From contig JAFTQJ010000055.1 in NCBI GenBank assembly GCA_017462785.1, positions 1 to 64,000 on the forward strand: a DNA stretch of 64,000 nt. The letters are read 5' to 3'. Below the pieces are notes generated by a model, which ran no database searches, had not been told where the DNA came from, and saw only the letters and a list, made by a program, of their open reading frames with translations. Position numbers and translations under genes: made by a program. Positions within the stretch are counted from its first letter, which is position 1, and every line of letters begins with the position of its first letter. This document shows, piece by piece, positions 42,592 through 54,071 of this stretch. The stretch is from Oscillospiraceae bacterium. Lineage in GTDB: Bacteria > Bacillota > Clostridia > Oscillospirales > Ruminococcaceae.

Positions 42592-44556
42592 CTACTTGTC
42601 AGCCTGAAGCTTTGCGATCTCATCACGCAGGAAGGCTGCATGCTCGAATTCCAGCATCTTTGCTGCTTCCTTCATCTGTTCGGTCAGGCTCTGGATCAGC
42701 TCTTCACGCTCCTTCTTGGAAAGCTTCTTCTTTGCGGTTTTCTTCTCCACGTCCTCCCTGCTGGTGATCTCCAGCACTTCATGCACATCCTTGCGGATGG
42801 TCTGGGGGATGATGCCGTGTTCCTCATTGTATGCCATCTGAAGCTCACGGCGGCGGAGCGTTTCACGGATGGCACGTTCCATAGAGCCTGTTACGGTATC
42901 AGCGTACATGATGACCTGTCCCTGTGCGTTTCTTGCGGCACGTCCGATGGTCTGGATCATGGAGGTTTCGCTTCGCAGGAAGCCCTCCTTATCTGCATCA
43001 AGGATCGCTACAAGGGATACCTCGGGAATGTCCAGACCCTCACGCAGGAGGTTGATGCCGACAAGGACATCGAACTCACCCAGACGCAGATCACGAATGA
43101 TCTCCATACGCTCGATGGTATCAATATCATGGTGGAGGTAGCGGACACGCACGCCCATTTCCTCCAGATAGGTGGTCAGGTTTTCCGCCATCCGCTTGGT
43201 CAGGGTGGTGACAAGCACACGCTCCTTTCTCTCTTCACGGATGCGGATCTCGGAGAGCAGATCATCCATCTGTCCTTCCACGGGCTTAACGATGATCTCC
43301 GGATCCACCAGTCCTGTCGGACGGATGACCTGTTCCACGACCTGCGTGGACTGCTCCTTTTCAAAATCGCCCGGCGTTGCACTGACAAAAATTGCCTGAT
43401 GGATGTGCTTCTCAAACTCCGAAAAGACCAGCGGTCTGTTATCGAAAGCACTCGGAAGCCGGAAACCATAATCGACCAGCGTCGTTTTTCTTGCTCGATC
43501 GCCGGCACTCATTGCACGAACCTGCGGCAGCGTCACATGGCTCTCGTCCACGATGAGCAGGAAATCCTCCGGAAAATGGTCGAGCAGTGTATAGGGTACG
43601 CTGCCCGGCGGTCTGCGGGAGAGGACTCTTGAATAATTCTCAATACCGCTGCAAAAGCCGATCTCACGGAGCATTTCAATATCATAATGCGTCCGCTGTG
43701 CGATTCGCTGTGCTTCAATGAGCTTGTGGTTTTCTGTGAAGTATGCCACACGCTCTGCAAGTTCTTCCTCAATATCCGTAATGGCGGCTTCCATCTTTTC
43801 ATCCCCCACCACATAATGGGAGGCAGGGAAAATGGCAGCATGCTGCAAAACCGCTTCAACCTTTCCGGTCAGAGCGTTGACCTCGCAGATGCGTTCGATC
43901 TCATCACCGAAATACTCCACACGGATGGCAGTTTCCGTTGCGTTGGAGGGGAAGATCTCGATCGTATCCCCCCTGACACGAAATTTATTTCTTGTAAAAT
44001 CAATGTCATTGCGTTCAAACTGGATGCCCACCAGCTCCTGCATGAGCTGTTCCATCGGCTTTTCCATGCCCATGCGTATGGAAACTGTCATGTTCCGGTA
44101 TTCTTCCGGACTGCCGAGGGAGTAGATGCAGGAAACACTGGCAACAATGATGACATCCCGACGCTCCGCAAGTGCTGTGGTTGCGGAATGGCGGAGCTTG
44201 TCGATCTCATCATTGATGGAGGAATCCTTTTCAATATAGCTGTCAGTGCTGGGGACATATGCCTCCGGCTGGTAGTAGTCATAATAGCTCACGAAATATT
44301 CTACCGCATTTTCCGGAAAAAATGCTTTGAATTCTGAGCAGAGCTGGGCGGCAAGGATCTTGTTATGTGCAAGCACGAGTGTGGGCTTGTTGACGTTGGC
44401 GATGACATTCGCCATCGTGTAGGTCTTGCCGGAGCCGGTTACGCCGAGCAGCGTCTGCACCCTGTCCCCTTTCAGAATGCCGTCCGTCAGTTCCTTGATT
44501 GCCTTGGGCTGGTCGCCGGCAGGTGCATAGGGGGCATGCAAAACAAAAGAATCCAT
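42592..44556 (-). CDS. uvrB: UvrABC excinuclease subunit B
   Basis: 654 aa. Walker [16 protein letters not shown], the damage-probing beta-hairpin [20 protein letters not shown], helicase motifs [32 protein letters not shown] and the C-terminal UVR segment that contacts UvrC. AAAGGAG precedes the ATG. Second gene of the radC-like/uvrB/uvrA/cls/mrp string. Confidence 0.98.
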   Translation of the reverse strand: MDSFVLHAPYAPAGDQPKAIKELTDGILKGDRVQTLLGVTGSGKTYTMANVIANVNKPTLVLAHNKILAAQLCSEFKAFFPENAVEYFVSYYDYYQPEAYVPSTDSYIEKDSSINDEIDKLRHSATTALAERRDVIIVASVSCIYSLGSPEEYRNMTVSIRMGMEKPMEQLMQELVGIQFERNDIDFTRNKFRVRGDTIEIFPSNATETAIRVEYFGDEIERICEVNALTGKVEAVLQHAAIFPASHYVVGDEKMEAAITDIEEELAERVAYFTENHKLIEAQRIAQRTHYDIEMLREIGFCSGIENYSRVLSRRPPGSVPYTLLDHFPEDFLLIVDESHVTLPQVRAMSAGDRARKTTLVDYGFRLPSAFDNRPLVFSEFEKHIHQAIFVSATPGDFEKEQSTQVVEQVIRPTGLVDPEIIVKPVEGQMDDLLSEIRIREERKERVLVTTLTKRMAENLTTYLEEMGVRVRYLHHDIDTIERMEIIRDLRLGEFDVLVGINLLREGLDIPEVSLVAILDADKEGFLRSETSMIQTIGRAARNAQGQVIMYADTVTGSMERAIRETLRRRELQMAYNEEHGIIPQTIRKDVHEVLEITSREDVEKKTAKKKLSKKEREELIQSLTEQMKEAAKMLEFEHAAFLRDEIAKLQADK

Positions 44557-44574
44557 TCGTTTCTCCTTTCTGCC

Positions 44575-45285
44575 TCAGATGCAGGTAAAGCATCCGCTTT
44601 CGGTCATGGATATGCTCCTGCCGTCTGCTACAATGATATGATCGAGCAGCCGGAGCTGTACCTCATGCATCAGCTTCTGGAGCTGATCGGTCGCCCGAAC
44701 GTCCTCATAGGATGCAAGGGGCAGACCCATGGGGTGATTGTGGGCGAGCATAAAGTTGGTGCAACCAGATGCAAGGGCGGTTTTCAGAAGCTTCTGCGTG
44801 TTGATGTTCACATGTCCGGGCGTACCTCTTGCGATCTCATGGACGTATTGCAGCCGCAGATTGTCATTTAGACAAGCAAGCAGGAGCACCTCCTGCTTCT
44901 CATTTTTCAGTTTTTCGTAGAAGTAGGTGCATCTGGCTTCTGCTTTTTTAAGCGATTTGTTCAGATCGTTGCTGGTGTCATAGATCTTGAAGATCTGCGG
45001 CAGGAGTTTCAGCAGCACCGCACTCCTGTCACCGACACCCTCGACCTGTAACAGCTCTTCATATTCCGCATCCAGTATGCCCTTGACGGAGCCGAAACGC
45101 TCGATCAGTGCATGAGCGATGGGATTGGTGTTCTTCTGGGGATTCACATAATAGAGCAGCATTTCTATGATCTCATGCTCCGCAAAGCCTGCAAGACCGG
45201 TTTCATAAAAGCGGTTCCGCATCCTCTTGCGGTGTCCGGCGTGGATATTCTTCGGCTTTTCTTTCTGCATATTCTTTTCGTCCAT
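44575..45285 (-). CDS. radC: RadC-family JAMM protein
   Basis: 236 aa. An N-terminal HhH-like helical part (VEGVGDRSAVLLKLL, about 75-95) and a JAB/MPN domain with HNHPMGLPLASYED, i.e. His-x-His-x7-Ser-x2-Asp, and DHIIVADGR, the metal-binding pattern of JAMM. RadC proteins bear this name historically; a role in repair is not established. It is the first gene before uvrB, which does hint at DNA processing. ATG 45285 follows GGGGTG. Confidence 0.9.
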   Translation of the reverse strand: MDEKNMQKEKPKNIHAGHRKRMRNRFYETGLAGFAEHEIIEMLLYYVNPQKNTNPIAHALIERFGSVKGILDAEYEELLQVEGVGDRSAVLLKLLPQIFKIYDTSNDLNKSLKKAEARCTYFYEKLKNEKQEVLLLACLNDNLRLQYVHEIARGTPGHVNINTQKLLKTALASGCTNFMLAHNHPMGLPLASYEDVRATDQLQKLMHEVQLRLLDHIIVADGRSISMTESGCFTCI

Positions 45286-45314
45286 AATTTCACCCCGATT
45301 TTTTGATTTTTCTC

Positions 45315-45343
45315 TTTCCAAACCATCCGAAATGTGGTATAAT
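45315..45343 (+). promoter_or_regulatory. Promoter of the RluA-family gene
   Basis: TTTCCA (45315-45320), 17 bp, TATAAT (45338-45343), 35 bases before the ATG. Divergent to radC. Confidence 0.7.
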
Positions 45344-45377
45344 GGTAGGGAACACATTCCGACAGAAAGGAACCATT

Positions 45378-46328
45378 ATGCGAACAATCACAATTTTACA
45401 GAACGATGCAGGTCAAAGGCTGGATAAATTCCTGCTCAAACTCATGCCGGATATGCCGAAAAGCCTGCTTTACAAGCTCATCCGGAAAAAGGACATCAAG
45501 TACAACGGAGCAAGATGCAAGGGCATGGAGCTGCTGCAATGCGGCGATGTGCTGACGCTGTATGTCAAGGAAGAATTTTTCCGTTCCGGCACAAAGTCAC
45601 TTCCTTCTGCTGCATCCGGAAAGATCAATCCCGTCTATGAGGATGATGACATTCTGATCGTCTATAAGCCGGCTGGGATGTTTGCCCACAGCGGCAATGC
45701 GAAGAATGCAGTCGTGCTGGTCGATGAAGTGCAGAAATACCTGATGGACAAGGGGGAATACCATCCCGAAACGGAGCAGACCTTCTCCCCCGCCCTGTGC
45801 AACCGGATCGACCGTAACACGGAGGGACTTGTCATTGCTGCAAAGAATGCACAGGCTCTGCGTGCGATGAACGAGGCGATCCGTGAACGCCATGTGCACA
45901 AATCCTACCTCGCTGTCACCGCTGCTCCCCTGCCAAAGAAAAAGGATGTCTGCACGGCATGGCTGAAAAAGGACAGCCGGCAGAACATGGTAAAGGTGCT
46001 GGATTCACCGCCGGACCGGAGCTGGCAGAAGATCTGCACGGGCTACCGTGTACTGGCACAGAACGGGAATTACCAGCTTGTGCACATCGACCTGCTGACC
46101 GGAAGAACGCATCAGATCCGTGCACATCTTGCCCATCTCGGAGCACCGCTTCTGGGGGATCCGAAATATGCATCCGGCAGATCGCCGGAGGAAAACCAGT
46201 GCCTTTGCTCCTATTCGCTGCATTTCTCCGGTCTGGGCGATTCCTGTTTGTCCCATCTGGAGGGCAAGCGGATCACCGCCGCAATGCCGGAATTTGTACG
46301 AAAGTACTTCCCCGATGCGGTGATCTAA
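45378..46328 (+). CDS. RluA-family RNA pseudouridine synthase
   Basis: 316 aa. An S4-like N-domain (RLDKFLLKLMPDMPKSLLYK) precedes the catalytic domain with the essential Asp in CNRIDRNTEGLVIAAK, IVYKPAGMFAHS and LLTGRTHQIRAHLAHLG. It isomerises uridine in 23S rRNA or tRNA; the exact target site is uncertain (RluC/RluD group). ATG with AAAGGA upstream. One of few plus-strand genes here, with its own promoter and terminator. Confidence 0.94.
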   Translation: MRTITILQNDAGQRLDKFLLKLMPDMPKSLLYKLIRKKDIKYNGARCKGMELLQCGDVLTLYVKEEFFRSGTKSLPSAASGKINPVYEDDDILIVYKPAGMFAHSGNAKNAVVLVDEVQKYLMDKGEYHPETEQTFSPALCNRIDRNTEGLVIAAKNAQALRAMNEAIRERHVHKSYLAVTAAPLPKKKDVCTAWLKKDSRQNMVKVLDSPPDRSWQKICTGYRVLAQNGNYQLVHIDLLTGRTHQIRAHLAHLGAPLLGDPKYASGRSPEENQCLCSYSLHFSGLGDSCLSHLEGKRITAAMPEFVRKYFPDAVI

Positions 46329-46338
46329 TACATCCCCG

Positions 46339-46370
46339 AAGCCTTCTGCCATACGGCAGAGGGCTTTTAT
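46339..46370 (+). terminator. Terminator of the RluA-family gene
   Basis: AAGCCTTCTGCC / GGCAGAGGGCTT stem with a four-base loop and TTTTATTTGT tail. The T-run overlaps the stop codon of the convergent transporter gene. Confidence 0.85.
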
Positions 46371-47743
46371 TTGTGTTTTCTGTGTTTTTTCTTGGCGGAT
46401 TTCCGGCGGAATACAGGCTTCTGCTCCGGCGTTGCAGTTTCCGCAGCAGGCTCATTTTCTGCAAGAATCGCCCTTTCCATATCCGCAATTTCAGCTTCGT
46501 TGGGATAGAGCGTTTCTTCCGGATTGAATTTCTGCATATAGGATTTGGTCTTGACGGGCATTCCCTTTTCATACAGACGCTCATTGACAAACTCACTGCA
46601 AATGGTGTAAATGACCGCAAACATCGGGGATGCCACGATCATGCCGAACAAACCGAACAGTCCGCCGCCGATGAACACAGCGGACATGATCCAGAATGCG
46701 GACAGTCCGAGCTGGTCGCCGAGGATCTTCGGGGCAATGATATTGCCGTCGATCTGCTGGATCGCCACCACAAAAATCAGGAAGATGAACGCTTTTTCCG
46801 GAGAAAACAGGAACATCAGAAGAATGGACGGGATCGAGCCGATATAGGGACCGAAAATCGGGATCGCATTGGTCAGTGCCAGCAGAATGCTGATGAGGAT
46901 GGCATAGGGCATGTTGAACAAGGTCATGACAACAAAGGTGATCACGCCCATCAGGGTGCAGTCGAGTGCAACGCCGGTGAAATAGCCGATGAACTTCTTG
47001 TTCACATTGGAAACAAAGCGGAAGATCCTGCCGGCTGCGATCGGTGAGCAGACCGCACATACGATTTTTTTCGCCTGTGCAATGAAAATTTCTTTGCTGT
47101 AAAGCAGATAGATGGAAACGATCACGCCGAGGAACGCATTTTTGATGGTATTGAGAATATTCATCAGTCCGTTGGTCAGGTTCGCAATCAGACCATCCGA
47201 CGAAAAGATCTTTTGCAGATTCGGCTCGATCCGCTGGAGAATTTCCATTAGCATGGCTTCCGTGTTCTCGAAATTCAGGCTGAGATTATCTCCGAGGAAC
47301 GCAGTTTTTTCCGAAATCTGGTCAAAGATGGAACCGATTTTCAGCTCCATCCCGTGCAGGAATTCCGGATCCAGCACCTTATCGCTGATACTCTGGATAT
47401 TGACGATGATTTCCGGAATGATGGTTGCGATCAATGCGGCGAGTATGGCAAGGAGCAGTGTGACGCTGACTCCTACGGACAATCCACGAACAAGTCCCTT
47501 ATGGGGTTTGTTCCGGTTGATCACCCTGCCTAAGAGCTTCTCGATCTGCTTCATCAGCGGATTGAGCAGGTAGGCAATGACGAAACCCCAGATGATCGGC
47601 GAGCTGACGCTGATGATCTTGGAAAACGCAGAAGTAAAGATCTCGATCCGGAATGCCACCATGATCATCAGCAGACAGACTGCAAAAACAATAATGGCAT
47701 AGAGGGCGATCGTGTTATAGCGGGTATTGAAATCAAATTTCAT
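46367..47743 (-). CDS. AI-2E/PerM-family membrane transporter
   Basis: 458 aa with about eight membrane segments. Typical SPIIWGFVIAYLLNPLMKQIE near the start, a long central amphipathic region, then ALTNAIPIFGPYIGSIPS, IQQIDGNIIAPKILGDQLGL and FGMIVASPMFAVIY. The family includes AI-2 exporters and Na/H antiporters, so the substrate is open. The C-terminal tail is basic (KSAKKKHRKHK). AGGAGG precedes the ATG; it follows ligA by 30 bp. Confidence 0.92.
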   Translation of the reverse strand: MKFDFNTRYNTIALYAIIVFAVCLLMIMVAFRIEIFTSAFSKIISVSSPIIWGFVIAYLLNPLMKQIEKLLGRVINRNKPHKGLVRGLSVGVSVTLLLAILAALIATIIPEIIVNIQSISDKVLDPEFLHGMELKIGSIFDQISEKTAFLGDNLSLNFENTEAMLMEILQRIEPNLQKIFSSDGLIANLTNGLMNILNTIKNAFLGVIVSIYLLYSKEIFIAQAKKIVCAVCSPIAAGRIFRFVSNVNKKFIGYFTGVALDCTLMGVITFVVMTLFNMPYAILISILLALTNAIPIFGPYIGSIPSILLMFLFSPEKAFIFLIFVVAIQQIDGNIIAPKILGDQLGLSAFWIMSAVFIGGGLFGLFGMIVASPMFAVIYTICSEFVNERLYEKGMPVKTKSYMQKFNPEETLYPNEAEIADMERAILAENEPAAETATPEQKPVFRRKSAKKKHRKHK

Positions 47744-47773
47744 CCGATTCCTCCTGTTGACTGGCTTTCCACA

Positions 47774-49873
<2,100 letters not shown>

Positions 49874-49892
<19 letters not shown>

Positions 49893-50554
49893 TGGCTGGA
49901 ATTCCACTGCAATGCCGGAACATCCCCGACAATGACAGTTTCTGCCAGCAGAAAAGTATAGCTTTGTTCGGAATCCGCCGCATACAGGGGCACACTGCAT
50001 CCAGCATGGATGGTGATTTCGGCGGTCAGGGTGTGGATGGTCTGGTTGATGCCGGCGGAGGAAAATTCGCTTTGCAGTGCAACCTCTGCCGAGCCGAGGG
50101 GAATGTACCGCAGCGGAAGCTCTGCTCCCCTGCCGATCAGAAGATGGGAGCCGGTCAGCGTTCCGATGTGCACGGAAAACTCGGACTGCCTTGCTTCCTC
50201 AAGAGCTGCATTCACATTTTCAAGCAAAACAGCCTGCACGGTGTTCACTGCCTGTGCATCCGCATGAATGCCGGTGATCGTCCCGTCCGCATCATAGGTC
50301 ATGCTGGTCAGCGTCAGATCCATGGAGCTGAGTGCAGCGATCGTTTCCGAGATGCTTTCGGCTGTGAGCTGCGAGGTCAGGCTCCTGCATTCATACAGGC
50401 AGATTTTCTCCGCATATGGGCGGATGGCATGATCCAGCCGTATCCACAGAATGACAATGGCTATGATCAGCAGAAACGGCAATGCCCTGCAAAAATATTT
50501 TCTGATAGAAATACGGCCGGCATGAAAGCCGACCGCATTGGATTGATAACGCAT
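49874..50554 (-). CDS. yunB: YunB-like protein (sporulation family)
   Basis: 226 aa. One membrane segment (residues 22-42), then an extracytoplasmic domain with the family hallmarks: DGTITGIHADAQAVNTVQA, IPLGS, SAGINQTIHTLTAEI and LLAETVIVGDVP. In Bacillus, YunB is a sporulation protein expressed in the mother cell; here the host group is generally not known to sporulate, so the role is open. ATG 50554 has GGGGGAGAG upstream. Last gene of the histidine gene string. Confidence 0.85.
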
Positions 50555-50618
50555 ATGCTCTCCCCCTGCATGAATCGCTCTTTCCATTCTATGCAGGGAA
50601 TGTGTGATTTGTGACAGA

Positions 50619-51173
50619 TCAATCGACCGGTTCATCAATCGGCGTGCCGCCCTCCTGCGGATAGCAGACAACTGCCTGTTTTGTGCGGAACGGCGATTTC
50701 AGATCTGCAAGGCTATCCTCCCACGGGATCTGCCAAAGCTCGTCCTTGGTGATTTCCGACTGGGAATACCACACGCAGAGGGCATTTCCATCTGCATCGC
50801 ATTCGATGGCATACCAGCCGTCCTGCCTAAAACACATATCCAGATATTCGCTGAAGGAATCCTCCAGTGCTTCTGTCCCAAGCTGTCTGATATGAGACTG
50901 CAATGGCGGGTTTCCCTCTTCCTGCCAGAGCTGTGTGATCTCATAAATCATTCTTGCATTGGCAAGATAGGATTTTACCCGTGAATGGGCGGTATAGCCG
51001 AGCATTTCACTATAAAGCCAGTAACCGATCACAGCAAGCACAAAGAACACAATCAGCAGGATGAAGATCCACCGCTTTGATTTCCGTCGTGGGGACAGAT
51101 CCTCCGGAGGGAATGCGTCATCCGCTGGCTGATCGGGCAGGATGGGTTCATATGCCGCATCCGGATGGATCAT
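50619..51173 (-). CDS. Membrane-anchored small protein
   Basis: 184 aa. A Pro/Asp/Glu-rich N-terminus, one membrane segment at about 35-53 ([19 protein letters not shown]), then an extracytoplasmic domain with [32 protein letters not shown] and [16 protein letters not shown], which recalls pilin-like N-terminal topology but without a prepilin site. Its ATG overlaps the hisI stop (ATGA). Function unknown. Confidence 0.75.
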   Translation of the reverse strand: MIHPDAAYEPILPDQPADDAFPPEDLSPRRKSKRWIFILLIVFFVLAVIGYWLYSEMLGYTAHSRVKSYLANARMIYEITQLWQEEGNPPLQSHIRQLGTEALEDSFSEYLDMCFRQDGWYAIECDADGNALCVWYSQSEITKDELWQIPWEDSLADLKSPFRTKQAVVCYPQEGGTPIDEPVD

Positions 51174-51517
51174 TTTGATTCTTCCCCATAGATCTGCTTG
51201 AAGAAGCAGGAATACGATCCGGTATGGCACGCAGGGCCTGTCTGGTTGACATAAACCAACAGGGTATCGTCATCGCAGTCGCTGAAAATAGATACGACCT
51301 TCTGGAGGTGTCCGCTGGTAGCACCTTTGTTCCACAGCTCCTGACGGGATCTGCTCCAGTACCATGTATAGCCGGTTTCCAGTGTTTTTTGCAGGCTCTC
51401 ACGGTTCATGTAGGCGAGCATGAGGACTGCCTTGGTTTCTGCATCCACGGCGATGGCGGGGATGAGGTCGGCTTTTGCGAAATATTTGTCGAGATTTTCA
51501 AAATCCACTTGAATCAT
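51170..51517 (-). CDS. hisI: Phosphoribosyl-AMP cyclohydrolase
   Basis: 115 aa, the cyclohydrolase only. Conserved [37 protein letters not shown], and zinc-site residues [21 protein letters not shown]. It opens the purine ring of PR-AMP. No HisE (pyrophosphohydrolase) is fused to it or found in this operon, so HisE must be elsewhere. Confidence 0.95.
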   Translation of the reverse strand: MIQVDFENLDKYFAKADLIPAIAVDAETKAVLMLAYMNRESLQKTLETGYTWYWSRSRQELWNKGATSGHLQKVVSIFSDCDDDTLLVYVNQTGPACHTGSYSCFFKQIYGEESK

Positions 51518-51559
51518 AGATGGTTCCTCTTTTCATTTGATTTTCTGGGGGTTTTCTGC

Positions 51560-51652
51560 AATTTGCCCTCCCCCTGCCCCTCCCTGTAGGGAGGGGAGAT
51601 ACAAGAGGGGGCTAACGCCCCCTCAGACCCGTTCGCTTGCAGCGGGCAAATT
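51560..51652. repeat. 93-bp palindromic MITE-like unit
   Basis: Terminal inverted repeats AATTTGCCC (51560-51568) and GGGCAAATT (51644-51652) enclose three hairpins: CCCCTCCC/GGGAGGGG, a perfect GAGGGGGC/GCCCCCTC with TAAC loop, and CCCG/CGGG. It lies between hisF and hisI; the right repeat overlaps the hisF stop codon. No coding capacity. Confidence 0.7.
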
Positions 51653-52405
51653 ATCTCACAATGATCCCCTTACTCCGACAGTCGTCCTTCACCTGCCCCA
51701 CTGTCAGTTCCTTGAAATGGAACAGGGATGCTGCCAGTGCTGCGGAGCAGTCGGTTTCCTGAAAAGCCTGTGCGAAGTCGCCGAGCTTTCCAGCACCGCC
51801 GCTGGCAATGACGGGGATGTTGACTGCATCAACCACGGCTTTGAGCATGGGCAGGTCGAAGCCGCCCTTCACGCCGTCCGTGTCGATGGAATTCAGGCAG
51901 ATCTCGCCTGCACCGAGCTGTTCCACTTTCTTCACCCAGTCGAGCAGATCCATCTGCATGTCGATTCTGCCGCCGTTGATGTACACCGTCCATCTGCCAT
52001 CGGGGGTTTTCTTCGCATCAATGCCCACGCAGATGCATTGGCTGCCGAAAATATCCGCCCCCTCTTGATGAGCTGGGGGTTCTTGACTGCCTGTGAATTG
52101 ACAGAAACCTTGTCCGCACCTGCACGGAGCGTTTCACGGATGTCATCGACATTCTTGATGCCGCCGCCGACCGTCAGCGGCACGAATACACGCTTTGCGG
52201 TTTCACGCACAACATCGAGCATAACGCCTCTGCCCTCGTGGGAAGCGGTAATATCATAGAAAACGATCTCGTCCGCACCCTGTCTGTTATATTCTGCGGC
52301 ACATTCCACGGGGTCGCCGACCTCACGGATGCCCTCGAAATTCACGCCTTTGACCACCTTGCCGTCACGCACGTCAAGGCAGGGAATGATTCTTTTTGCA
52401 AGCAT
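51651..52405 (-). pseudogene. hisF: hisF with one-base frameshift
   Basis: Imidazole glycerol phosphate synthase cyclase subunit. It reads [20 protein letters not shown] through [18 protein letters not shown] in one frame, then the expected continuation [20 protein letters not shown] to GIIVR is in the next frame. The switch is at a run of five C's (52058-52062 on the plus strand); six would restore a normal 251-aa protein. Both catalytic Asp (PCLDV, and NSIDTDG in the second part) are kept, and the start has AGGAGG. So this is a recent mutation, a sequencing or assembly error, or slippage-prone expression. Confidence 0.9.
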
Positions 52406-52406
52406 A

Positions 52407-53126
52407 TTAGACCTCCTTTGTATAAGCGACAGCCTCTGCAAGGGACAATGTGCCCTGATAGAGGGACTTGCCGCAGATCGTGCCGTAGAGTCCCATCTTC
52501 CGGCAGGCACGGATATCGTCCATGGTATGCACGCCGCCGCTTGCGATGATATTGCAGCCGACCGCTTCATGGAGTGCGGAAAGCTGTTCCTGATTCACGC
52601 CGCTGAGTGTACCGTCCTTGGAAATATCGGTGAAGATGATGGTTTTCACGCCCATCTTCTCCATTTCCTTTGCAAGGGAAATATAGTCCACGGTGGAAGA
52701 ATCCAGCCATCCCTCGACAGCAACAAAACCGTTCATTGCGTCGATCCCAACAGCGACACGTTCACCGTAAGCCTTGACAGCTTCCTCTACAAGTGAGGGA
52801 TTTTTCAGGGCAACGGAGCCGAGGATGACTCTGGATACGCCGTTTGCGAGGTAGTATTCCATGGTTTCCATGGTACGGATGCCGCCGCCGACCTCTACTT
52901 TGAGGGAGGTGTTCTTTGCCACATCCAGAAAAATATCGGTATTGACGGGCTTTGCGTCCTTTGCACCGTCAAGGTCTACCATATGGATCCATTCTGCACC
53001 GGCTTCAATGAAGCTTTTGGCAGTCTGCATATAGTCCTCAGCGACCTTGTGAGCAGTGCCATAGTCACCACGGACAAGACGGACACAGTTGCCGTCCTTG
53101 ATGTCAATTGCGGGTAAAATAATCAT
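52407..53126 (-). CDS. hisA: ProFAR isomerase
   Basis: 239 aa. [20 protein letters not shown] with the catalytic Asp8, [24 protein letters not shown] and [14 protein letters not shown] with the second Asp. A (beta/alpha)8 barrel related to HisF, acting just before it. AAAGGA precedes the ATG. Its stop codon overlaps the hisF RBS. The first 55 bp around its start are duplicated at 56276-56330. Confidence 0.97.
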   Translation of the reverse strand: MIILPAIDIKDGNCVRLVRGDYGTAHKVAEDYMQTAKSFIEAGAEWIHMVDLDGAKDAKPVNTDIFLDVAKNTSLKVEVGGGIRTMETMEYYLANGVSRVILGSVALKNPSLVEEAVKAYGERVAVGIDAMNGFVAVEGWLDSSTVDYISLAKEMEKMGVKTIIFTDISKDGTLSGVNQEQLSALHEAVGCNIIASGGVHTMDDIRACRKMGLYGTICGKSLYQGTLSLAEAVAYTKEV

Positions 53127-53142
53127 GGGAATGTCCTTTCTA

Positions 53143-53379
53143 TCACATGTATCGTTCTCTTGCAAAGGTGATCAGCACCATCTCATGATGGGGCTGGGGC
53201 ATGGGGGCAACGTTGACGACCTCCCATCCCTCTTCGCTCATCTGATTCATGATTCTCTCAATTTGATCGGTTTTTGCCTGCTCTTCATCCGGAAAGAAAA
53301 AAGATTTGACACTGCCTTTCACAGTATTCGGCTGTTCCGCAAATTCGAGCTTTGCTGTAATCATTTTGTATTCTTTCAT
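53143..53379 (-). CDS. Small DUF4177-like protein
   Basis: 78 aa. Starts MKEYKMITAKLEF, has RIMNQMSEEGWEVVNVAPMP then EMVLITFARE, the single-domain pattern of DUF4177. Function unknown. AAGGAG precedes the ATG. First gene inside the island beside hisA. Confidence 0.7.
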   Translation of the reverse strand: MKEYKMITAKLEFAEQPNTVKGSVKSFFFPDEEQAKTDQIERIMNQMSEEGWEVVNVAPMPQPHHEMVLITFARERYM

Positions 53380-53409
53380 GGTGTGCTCCTTATGATCGGA
53401 TGTCCAAAA

Positions 53410-53628
53410 TTATGATTTCTCCTGTCCACCGACACCATCGGCAAAAAACGTCACTTTTCCGCAGTTTTCGCAGAAATGGGCGTTGGCGTTATAGCATTTC
53501 GGGAAATTGTAGCCATTCGGGACACGAATTTGTGCAGCGGATGCCATACCCAAGAAAAACTCACATTTCTGCATGAGCGTGCCGCATTCGCAGGTACGGG
53601 GAATGGGGGCTGGTTTTTCTTTTTTCAT
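53410..53628 (-). CDS. Small zinc-ribbon-like protein
   Basis: 72 aa. CECGTLMQKCE and CENCGKVTFF supply four Cys for a likely zinc ribbon. GGAG is seven bases before the ATG at 53628; an ATG two codons earlier is too close to the site. Function unknown. Confidence 0.65.
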   Translation of the reverse strand: MKKEKPAPIPRTCECGTLMQKCEFFLGMASAAQIRVPNGYNFPKCYNANAHFCENCGKVTFFADGVGGQEKS

Positions 53629-53646
53629 GTTCATGCTCCTTCTCCG

Positions 53647-54069
53647 TCACGCTTCAAAATACTCCGTTCCAACATAAACAAGCTCGCCATTCCGGATCAC
53701 AAAGCCAATGACCTCGCCCCATTCGCCCTCACCTTCGGCAATGTAGGAAATGCCGTTTCCGGAATTGCCGGCATAGAGCGTTGTGAACCAGCAGTATTGC
53801 AGTATGTCACGCACATTGTCAAGCTCCGGCAGCTCAAAGTCCTCCACCATGCCGCCCTGTGCAGCACATTTCACGATCCCCATGCAGATCGCATCAAGCA
53901 TGGAGTCAGGCAGTGCATTGCAGTGCTCCGCACAACGCTGTGCATAGTTGGCATCATCAGGGTTCTGGATGCAGATGAACATTTCGGGCTGATTGGCTTC
54001 GTTGCGTAGGATGCGGCTCTGAAAGATACCCTCCCACATATCATCGTCCTGATTTCGCCATTGGATCAT
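53647..54069 (-). CDS. Small acidic protein, possible immunity-type
   Basis: 140 aa, acidic, soluble. Late motif LDNVRDILQYCWFTTLYAG and GEWGEVIGFVIRNGELVYVG recall small DUF families found next to SUKH proteins. Not confidently named. Start ATG 54069 lies over the upstream stop codon; the RBS GAGGAGG is inside that gene's end. Confidence 0.65.
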   Translation of the reverse strand: MIQWRNQDDDMWEGIFQSRILRNEANQPEMFICIQNPDDANYAQRCAEHCNALPDSMLDAICMGIVKCAAQGGMVEDFELPELDNVRDILQYCWFTTLYAGNSGNGISYIAEGEGEWGEVIGFVIRNGELVYVGTEYFEA

Positions 54070-54071
54070 GT

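Noticed and set aside
45285..45360. A strong divergent promoter for radC-uvrB
   Set aside because: The AT-rich stretch has no acceptable -35/-10 pair on the minus strand; a LexA-type SOS box could not be recognised either.
50555..50618. A sigma-E type promoter for yunB
   Set aside because: CATAGAAT resembles a sigma-E -10, but no matching -35 lies at the right distance; the gene can be read from the his promoter.
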